Shown here: one piece after another, positions 56,301 to 64,000 of the stretch | Layout: each line of letters starts with the position of its first letter | How positions within the stretch are numbered: the stretch's first letter is position 1 | Source of the DNA: Undaria pinnatifida | Taxonomy: Eukaryota > Sar > Phaeophyceae > Laminariales > Alariaceae | Direction: 5' to 3' | Assembly (NCBI GenBank): GCA_012845835.1 | Contig: JABAKD010000002.1 | Coordinates: 22,378,454 to 22,442,453, forward strand | DNA length: 64,000 bases | The notes under the pieces: model-generated | Databases searched by the model: none | Told to the model about the DNA's origin: nothing | Seen by the model: the letters and a program-made list of their open reading frames with translations, nothing else | Made by a program: the position numbers and the translations under genes

Positions 56301-58993
56301 TCGCTCGACGTTCACAACATACTGTGTTCGACCGGAGCTCCTCACCCATAAGAAAACGCCCGCGTCTACTGAAAAGCCTCACGCCCGAAAAAAACAAAAT
56401 TCCCGCGATGACTAAAGGTTGCTGAAGATAACAAAACGGCTGCGGCTTCGGCGTGTGTCGCAACAAAACATTCTGAAAAAATAGCAGCTTAATGTGGATA
56501 GCGTTACTGGTACGCTGCCGAGCACAAGATATCGATACCGATGATTTCCTATGAAACCGCAATACAGAACCAAGGATAGCAGGCAGCAGCAGGGACGGTG
56601 CTGGGTCTCGATCGGGGAAGGGGCGGCACCCTATCATCCAAACGTATCTCCGCCTATCCCCCTCACCTCGAGTATGTTGCCGTTGCTCTTAATGTGAGGG
56701 GTCGCTGTGGCGAACTCGAACGTCATGTACGGCGACCCCCGAGCCGCCAGCGTGCGAAAATAGCCGTCACCTTCAGTGTCGTGTTGGATGGTCACCGTCA
56801 AGTTGTCGTACCTAAAAAAACATCCAGGACAGCAGCTCGTGGGGGTACCATTGATACGGTGCGCTCCCTGCGCTTCGAGGCGCGTACGTGACGTGATGGA
56901 CAACGTATGATCACTACAATGCCTACGGCCGGCGTCATATTTGGCACTCGGTCGACCTCAGCAGGGGCAAGCGCTGTCCGAATAAAGATGTTGTGGTGAA
57001 ACTAGCAAGACAACGCGTGCGACGTGCGATGCCACTGAAGAACATGCCTGCCTTAAACCACGGGGTAGAACCAAAAACAACCACGTTGCAATATGGTGGC
57101 TGCGTGCATCGCAAAACGAGAGAGCCCAGAGATGCTTACGAGAAAGCCCGGAGATGCTTACGGCGTCACTGTAGCCGACAGGTGGACTTTCGCACTTTAC
57201 CAGTTCCGCGCTTTATCAGCGCTGTCTGTACTCGGGGAAACGAACATACGGACACATGATTGATGGCCATCCGGGGCCGCCCCTCGATCCCAATATATCT
57301 GTCCGCCCCGACTATGCTATCGCCGTGGTATCTTCCCCCAGCGCCGTGAAACCCCGCACGCGCAAAAGACACGAGCGAAACCGTCTTACAGCGAACAGCG
57401 CACTCACTTGGCGATGTGGCGCCCCACGACGCCCTCTGCGGCTGACACGCCAAGATCCGGAGCGTACGTGTCCTGCACGCGCTTGCTAGACACAACGCGC
57501 CGCATCGCGGAGTACGAAACTCCGACTCCCTTGTCCGTGGACTTGATAGCGTACGGCAAAGGAGCCACGGGATAATCTCCTTCCCCGATCACCAAGTTCA
57601 GCCACCAAGCACCCGTGGGGTAGGGTAGCTCGACGACGCCCCACAATTTATCAGGCCGCAACGGGTGCTTGGTCGTGGTGACGAACGGGAAGCTCGCGTC
57701 TGTCTCCAGGGACACGCTTTCGGGGGTGCTCCGGACGATTCCGGATAAAGCAACCTGGGCAGGAAGGAAAGAACAGTTGGCGAGTGTCATCCAGCAGATT
57801 CCAATTCAGAATCGATTTATCCGGAGTGGGGCGCTACAGTAGAGTCTCCTCCTACCTGTGTATTTTTCTAGAGGCCGGTCACTAGAAATATCAATATACG
57901 CACACTATTTCACTCTTCTTGCAAGCCTCCTCAATGCACGACAACCGTCCAGGGAAACGAGCTTAGCCGTTTCAGGGGGTGTTTTTCCCGACGCGAGACC
58001 GCGGCTGCTCCGTTTCTGTTTTGGAAACTGTATCTGGGTTCACCATCACTGAAAGCATCGCCGTGCACAATCACATGATTTGCGATAACCTAGGCTGTCG
58101 GCGACGGTCTGTTCGCCCCCCCCCGTCATCCCCAAATAGCTGCCTAATTCTCCCGGGCCACCGTGTTCGGCAGCACCCTTGGACTAACTCGCCACCTACC
58201 CTACTGTGTTTTTATCATTTCCCGACCACCACATCCTGAACCGTGCCGTGGCGGAGTGCCGGACCGCGACAAATTTAGCGAAACCTTCCTTAGTGTTGCG
58301 AGCATTTCAAGAAAATATTCCATAGTGCGGGGCTGCACCAGCGGAGCTCTACGCACTCTTCGCTTCGCGCGCCGCCGCGAGTTCTCCATTCTACGGCTAC
58401 TGTCGCATGTTAAGATAATGCCTCTGCCTGCCCTGACGCTGACTAAACGCGGGATTGGTGCAACCTAGTTGTTGGGCTGTCACCCTGCTGGGCACGTGTG
58501 CGCTTCGTACCCATCCCCCACCGTTGCAACTTTATGCCGTCCCGTTATACGTTCTCGGGCTTACGACCGTGCTGGTGCCTCAAAAATTGAACATGTGCAC
58601 CCTATGATACTGCTGCAGGCGCTATGCATGCATAACACTACACTGCGCAACAGATGCAGATGCTTCGACGCCCGCCGCTACACGCACAGAGCAGTCACTC
58701 GGACGCGCGAGCTAAGAAAGCCTTCTCTAAGATGCCAAAGCGCTACGCACCAGCCCACACAAGAAGACAGTGACCAGCACGCTTAGGTACAGGCACATCC
58801 CGCAGCCCGGTCTTGTCGCAGCACCATCCTGCCGGTTCGAACGCTGGACGTTGGAGTCGAGAACCGCCGATGATGCGACGGCGCCGTACGAGGATGACCC
58901 TTCTACACCCGCCAGTCGCTGCTCGTCCTCTAAACATTTAAGGGGAAAGTCCACACACGTATAGGAGGAGGAACGATTGGAAAACAGTCGCAT
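44243..58993 (-). CDS. Endo-1,3-beta-glucanase, family GH81 (17 exons, 964 aa)
   Basis: Exons (minus strand): 58993-58751, 57754-57408, 56811-56667, 56060-55923, 55326-55175, 54462-54333, 53874-53616, 52991-52915, 52586-52335, 50958-50743, 49799-49726, 48862-48726, 47788-47642, 47304-47219, 46594-46511, 45732-45560, 44477-44243. Every intron is GT-AG, all phases agree, and the total is 2,895 nt. GH81 landmarks in order: HPLRPDKLWGVVELPYPTGA, RGSPYMTFEF, PFSGIVRVAVLP, GDLLMMALPHHVD, YGFGKEIARMARLALIADEL, YDKTWGGIV, FGNAWYNDHTYHYGY, DGHSWTSGLF, QESVSESINAYYG, YVHGINMLPFTP and NSLYWIATRP. GH81 enzymes invert the anomeric centre while cleaving internal 1,3-beta-glucosidic bonds; Asp529 (YNDH) and Glu603/Glu607 (ESVSE) match the catalytic set. 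Likely substrate is laminarin or callose-like glucan (inference). An N-terminal anchor and four Cys repeats flank the domain. Confidence 0.95.
44551..45102 (+). repeat. Three exact-period 184-bp tandem copies in GH81 intron 16
   Basis: Copies begin at 44551, 44735 and 44919 and the third ends at 45102, so the array is exactly 3.0 units. Copies differ at only a few bases (for example AGTATAGCCC, AGTAGAGCCC and AGTATAACCC). Near identity indicates a recent duplication within an intron. Confidence 0.95.
50743..52586 (-). other. GH81 catalytic exons 9 and 10
   Basis: Exon 9 (52586-52335) encodes residues 498-581 with YDKTWGGIV and WYNDHTYHYGY; Asp529 corresponds to the GH81 acid/base aspartate. 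Exon 10 (50958-50743) encodes residues 582-653 with DGHSWTSGLFSQGDGKSQES; Glu603 and Glu607 form the conserved pair. The Glu pair spacing of four equals that in characterised GH81 enzymes. They are separated by a 1,376-bp intron. Nothing in the active site is altered, so the enzyme should be active. Confidence 0.9.
58751..58993 (-). other. GH81 exon 1: cytosolic tail and signal anchor
   Basis: The 81 codons give about 66 polar residues (MRLFSNRSSSYTC...) and then a hydrophobic stretch, CLYLSVLVTVFLCGL, that continues into exon 2 as VALSGIV. Intron 1 (phase 0, donor CTG|GTGCGT) therefore cuts the membrane segment. A long N-terminal tail before a single hydrophobic helix, with no cleavage site, predicts a type II membrane protein whose catalytic domain faces the lumen or cell exterior. 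The ATG at 58993 is the only start in this frame that keeps the anchor; an earlier exon cannot be excluded. Confidence 0.7.
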
Positions 58994-61900
58994 ACGCGTG
59001 CAGTAACGCCAAAGCGTCCCGGCGATTGTGGGGTTTTAACTGTGAAGCGTTACAGCAGAAGGATTCCTCGTTACATCGACAGCCGTACGGGCGTTGAGCT
59101 ATTTCGCATCGACCCTCACTTCCATCACTACTCGCGTGTCCACGCCATTGCGCTTCGCGAAAGTCGGACGGGTCTCTGGGCTGCATTCTATGGGCGACTG
59201 CTATCGTGTGCTTGTTAGCTGCTTGAGCCGTCAGCAACGAGACACCTGCCTGTGTTCCCGAAACCCTGTGCATCGATAACGGAATGGCTGTAAGTCCCGC
59301 CGTAGGGGTTGACTTGGAGATGCCGGGATATACGTACCGCGTACCAAAGAAGCCTTCCTACAAGCAAGGAAACCCAAACGTTAAGTTGGATAGTTGGCAC
59401 CGCCGCAACTAACTGTAATTGCAAACTAATAACTAGGTGACGAATGTCAGTCAGCCAACTCACAGCCCCAATAAACAGGCTTCGCTGGCGGCGGGTGCCC
59501 GCCACCGGCTCTGCACATGCCCCTAACGATCAAGGATGTAGGGAAGTCGAGGCCGTAAATGCGACATAGCAGTACACAGCGCTGCAAAGAGGGTTGTAGC
59601 TGTACGCAGCTGCCGGCACCAAAAACATAGCATAAAAGGTACATGGAGGAGGGGTAAACCGGACATGCCGTGGCCCAAAAACGAAGAACAGCAGGGCTTT
59701 TCACGGATCATGACCAGACCCGCGAGCCAGGTCAGGAGTGTAAAAAACTATCACGGGTCGAGTCGGGTAGGGTCAGAACGTTTTCGAAATCTCACGGGTC
59801 GGGTCTGGTCCGGTCGGGAAGTTTTCAAATTTCACGGCTAGGGTCGGGTAACCCTGACCCAACCCCACCCGCGAGAGGTGAGCCGGCACGTGAAAAGCCC
59901 TGAAAAAAAGTACGATTCGTAGTGTGCACGAGTATCTACGCTGCAGACGCTCAGCGCATTTGACCAGCGATACGTGCAATGTCCTGGAGAAAAACGACGT
60001 TGCGTACATGTGATACTAATTAATTGCATTCAGCCCGCGGGAATTCGAATGTCACCAACGTCGCCAATATCGGACCGCCTCCTTGCCGATGTAGTCGTTT
60101 TTGAGACCCCGAATGTGAAGTGTAGGAGTGGCTTTAGCCCGCTACCGCGGGCAAGGTATAATGCTGGTGTTCTTACGTACCTGGCGTTGAAACGTATTAG
60201 AAGATCCAAAAGCGCGGTCGACGGGTTCACTCGGCCTGTAGATTGTGTGCTGGCTTACAATGAACATTTAACTGTTATCCCTGCTGTCTGTTTTGAGATT
60301 CGAGAATATGACCCACGCAATTTACTCGCACACATTCTAGGCCGATGAGCATTCGCTTTGGCTCATATATGTCAAGGCCAGCCTACGGCTCCTCCGAACC
60401 ATGTCCATACACACATAAAGTACCTGGTACCTGGTACATGATACCTGTTACTGTATGCACCAAAGAAAGCACGGCGCAGCACGGCGCAGCACGGCGCAGC
60501 ACGGCGCAGCCCGACACAGCACCGCAGGGCACGGCACCGCACGGCAGCGCATGGTGCTGCGCTGCGCTGCTGAGCTATAGCTGAACTGAGTTGAGCTGTG
60601 AGCGCATTTTTCTTATTCAACGATGAAGTGCGTACAAACCTGGTGTACCCGTACCTGGTACAAGGTTCCCCTTCGGACGAACGGTGACGCAAGGCTGCTG
60701 ATTTTGCCGCCCCGTGCGTTTGCCCGCGCCCTTACCGTAGTGCATGGTGCTATGCTGCAATGTTTATCGAAATGAAGGTACAGGGATGTATGTGATGTTT
60801 CAGTCTACCTGGTGCATACAATAAGCTTACCGCAGCGGCGACTTTCATGTTGCCGGCGCACGCAATCGGGTGCAACATACAATCAGAAAAAAAAAGAAAA
60901 AAAAAAGTGTTTGTTTATTTGTGGTCAGCTCGTTTGATGCGTACAGCAGGACAGCATCCCACTGCTACTACTAATGCTATGTCACTACTCACAGCAGTGC
61001 AGCAGTCCACTATAATACGAATACTGCTGTACTGCTGCGCTGTACGTATCCAGCACAAAAAACAATCTACTACCCGGCACAAAAACATGCCATAATACAT
61101 GAAGAATTTAGCTGAAAAAAACAGCAAAAATAACACGTACGGCAAGCTACAGCAACAGCGATTCGTAAACGGTGTGTGCTTTTCGTAGATTTTTAATCGA
61201 AGATGTCGCTGGTAGTTTGTGCAAAAATTGAAGTTTTCCGTGTGGCGTTTGCCACATTTGCATTTTTCAAAATGGAGTAATTTCCAGAATTTTTAAATAT
61301 CATAGGAAAATACACCGATGGATGACCAGCCATGTTCAGCAACGTGTACCACAGAAGGTATCGTTCATCATAGGAGAGAAGAGGGACAACAGAACAACAA
61401 GTATCAAATATTATAATTATTGTCAGTAACCACCACATCGTTACTTGATGACTCCTGAAGTCATCTGGTATACATTGCGAGTTGCTAGTGCAACAGGCAG
61501 TTTTCAGTCTGATAGTTGTCGTTTATCGATGCAGTATTTAGCAAGTAGATCTCTCAGCCATAATATCTTGGATATGTGATGCACAGCAGTTTATAGGCTA
61601 ATCATATCCAGATACCTGGTACATGTAGTACGTACTCGTACACGTTGATAGGGACAGACTTCAATGTCCCTCGTGGAACCGAGAGCGAGATATTGAAGAT
61701 ACGAGTTGCCGCTGAAGTAACAAGATAAGCTACATAGGGTCATGATTACATACCCTGAGATACGAGTTGTTTATACAACAAGGATGCAGGGTCTCGTATT
61801 GGGGTCATACCTTGTTTTTGTTTTTGTTCGTACCGGATTCCGAGGGTATCTTTGTCTTTGAGCTACGAGCAGCGCATCACGCGCACGGCCCTCATGTGAT

Positions 61901-62459
61901 CACTCCACATCTTCACGTCAGATTTCCATATCTGAACCCTGCTCATCATCAGCTTTCATCTGCTGAGAAAAGCAAGTAAATTAATCAACATCTCGGCTTG
62001 GGGTCGCCGAACAGCATCTTCTCTTCTGTATTTGGAGCTCTTCTCTTACAGGCTCACCTAACCGTGGCCTGCGCTTGCCTCAAATCATATAGGCTGTGTC
62101 TTCATCGGGTCATCGAAAGCGAGCCTCCGAGCGTACACCAGCCAAGAGCTGATACACGCCACGTGCCATCTCATACATAAGAGGTTCTAATAGGCTACGA
62201 CCGTCGTACGCGTAAACACAAGGAGCGGCACCACGGGTTCACGATCATCACTGAGGACGGGCTGATCAAGAAAAATACTGCTGCTTACTGGGGAGCTTCT
62301 TCTACATCTCTACGAGTACGACGGGAAGACATTTGCATCGAACGGAGGACTACGAGTACTTCGTTGGATTACAGCGTGGCGAGTGAGTGATTGAGCGTAT
62401 CTAGAGGACCCTGCACAGTGAATCAGAGCAACCCTTTTTGTAGCTGTGATCCAGGTACC
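58994..62459. other. Gene-free region upstream of GH81
   Basis: Should contain the GH81 promoter, but no motif could be assigned. A degenerate tandem around CACGGGTCGGGT(C/T)(T/G)GG lies at 59740-59880. A 10-bp tandem (GCACGGCGCA) lies at about 60467-60560. TACCTGGTA palindromes occur at 60421, 60428, 60652 and 61613. An open frame at 59974-60348 has no recognised domain. Confidence 0.4.
60467..60560 (+). repeat. 10-bp tandem repeat (GCACGGCGCA)
   Basis: About four perfect units followed by decaying versions (GCACCGCAGGGCACGGCACC). It gives alternating Ala/Gln/His peptides in translation and no gene. Confidence 0.8.
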
Positions 62460-63180
62460 CACAGATATTATAAAAAATGAAAATACACTCCAGCTGTGAG
62501 ATCGAAGATTTCGTCGAAACTCATCTTTGCAAGCTGTGTGTGATACTCCGATCGCGCGTATTACGAGTTGTGTGTCCTCATTAAGGATATAGGTCGGCGA
62601 CTCCCCTTACAACTACAGTGTAGCTATCAGGGTCAACAGGGTGATTTTAGTCAGTCTGTGCGCGGAAACTATAAAACCCGTTTCTGAGGGGGACAAAATC
62701 TGACAGCTGTGGAGGGAAATGTATCCTTTTATCAAGTGAATCCTGTAAGTCGAGTAACCGGTGAGGGGGGGGGTGGAGTTTTGAAGGACGTGGGGGCCTG
62801 GTTTTGATCGTAAGTTGGAGGGGGGGGGGGGGGGGAAGGGGGGGGGGAAAGGGGGGGGGGGGGACGGACGGGCGGGCAATTTGTGCGTGTAAGCTATAAA
62901 TTTTTTCAAGGGGATAAATCTGACGGTTTTGGGGGAAAAATAATTGAAAAAATATACTCCGTATAAAATAAAATAAAAAATACACCAGTTTATCATGGGG
63001 GGGGGGTTGGGGCAGGGATGGGGCGTGTGGGGCAGCTCAATCTGTGCGTGGAAACTATACATTATTTGAGGGGATAAATGTGACGGTTTTGGAAAGAATG
63101 CATCAGTTTATCATGTATATCCTGGGGTAAGTCGTACAATCAGTGAGTAGAGAGAAGGCGGAGTGTTCGAGAGGGTGGGG
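62460..63180 (+). repeat. Dispersed repeat family A, copy 4
   Basis: Closest match to the 1.97-kb copy: TACACTCCAGCTGTGAGATC, TGATACTCCGATCGCGCGTA, TCAACAGGGTGATTTTAG and GCGGAAACTATAAAACCCG, followed by poly-G tracts. The AACTATA...GGTTTTGGA...ATTTATCATG module occurs twice here. Confidence 0.75.
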
Positions 63181-63850
63181 TTGGGATGGGTTGGGGGGGG
63201 GTTGGGAAGGTGGGGGGGTGGGGGCGGGGGAGGGGGCGGGGGGGGGGGGAAGGGGGCGGGGGGGGGTGGGCAAAGGAAAGGTTTTAGGTGAGGGCTTTGT
63301 TATACGTGTGGTGCTAGGTCTAGGCGATGGTGCGGGTGGTGGGGAAGAAGGGGGCGTTCGGGGCGGGGGGGGGGGAAGCAGCGGCATGGATGGCTCTCGA
63401 AAGATAATGAGGTGATATCCAGTGCGTCAAGTGTTTATTAATCTGGCGGATTTCGATATTAGGTGGGACGTTTGAGCAAGGGAGAGCGAGAAGGGGGGGA
63501 GGGGGGATTTTTAAGAGGTTTAGGTCACAAATAATATTCAAATACACTTCGGCTGTGAGATCAAAGATATGTAGGGGCTTGTTATACGCGTGGTGCTAGG
63601 TCTAGGCGATCGTGCGGGTGGTTGGAAAAGAGGGGGCGTTGGAGGGGGGGTTTCTTCTCTGGCCGATTTCGATTGTGAGTGGGGCGTTTGGACAAACTAG
63701 GCGGAAGGGGGGGGGGGAATCGGGGGGGGGGGGGGGGAAGGGGTGGGGGTTTTATGAACAAGAGGGGTCAGGGGAGGGAGAGCGGAGGGGGGGGGGGGCA
63801 GGGGGCGGGACATTTCAATATGTGCGCGGAAACTATAAATCCTCACAGAT
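63181..63850 (+). repeat. G-tract units downstream of family A copy 4
   Basis: Two units containing GTGGTGCTAGGTCTAGGCGA (near 63310 and 63590), with poly-G runs, GGCATGGATGGCTCT and GTGTTTATTAATCTGGC. Same order as at 2.45 and 5.16 kb. Confidence 0.7.
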
Positions 63851-64000
63851 ATATAGCGCCATCACATCATCATTACTCCCCCACGCTCTGACGGGACCCT
63901 TACCTTGCGGGACCCCAAAACCTCAATAAATCGATTACTAAACAACCGGTGTACGTTGCATCAACCCCCTTACAGCCCGAACTGAGGTTAGAGAGCTCTG

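Overview
This window looks like nuclear DNA of a eukaryotic alga, most likely a stramenopile and probably a brown alga. That placement is an inference from four things: two genes cut into many short exons by canonical GT-AG introns of a few hundred bases, a GH81 laminarin-type endo-1,3-beta-glucanase with a stramenopile-style cysteine-rich tail, a chromodomain LTR retrotransposon, and heavy repeat content. I see no operons, no ribosome-binding sites, no CRISPR array, no rRNA and no intact tRNA gene.

Two genes can be rebuilt exon by exon, each with every junction in phase. (1) Plus strand, about 12.47-31.49 kb: a group II PLP-dependent aromatic-L-amino-acid decarboxylase in 11 exons. The PLP lysine, aspartate and histidine are present, but the catalytic-loop tyrosine is isoleucine. 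Its first recognised exon has no in-frame ATG, so the true 5' end is unresolved. (2) Minus strand, 58,993-44,243: a GH81 endo-1,3-beta-glucanase in 17 exons encoding 964 residues. It has an N-terminal membrane anchor, a complete GH81 domain and four C-terminal six-cysteine repeats. The two genes are convergent, with about 12.8 kb of repeat-rich DNA between them.

Layout. 0-12 kb: repeats (tRNA-derived SINEs, a G-tract-rich repeat family, inverted-repeat elements, a GAAAG microsatellite, 'CCCGGAACTTCTG' minisatellites) and a coiled-coil coding relic. 12.5-31.5 kb: the decarboxylase, whose 9-kb intron 1 holds a SINE and a decayed LTR retrotransposon (17.0-20.65 kb) and whose 4.4-kb intron 8 holds a minisatellite. 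31.5-44.2 kb: a Harbinger-type MITE with TAA target-site duplication, a second TIR element, tandem repeats and one F-box-like ORF. 44.2-59.0 kb: the GH81 gene, with three exact-period 184-bp tandem copies in its last intron. 59-64 kb: no gene recognised; further copies of the G-tract repeat family.

The two genes have no evident common pathway. The glucanase would act on 1,3-beta-glucan (laminarin storage glucan or callose-like wall glucan); the decarboxylase family acts on aromatic amino acids. A palindromic 9-mer, TACC(A/T)GGTA, occurs far more often than chance across the window and no annotated feature explains it.
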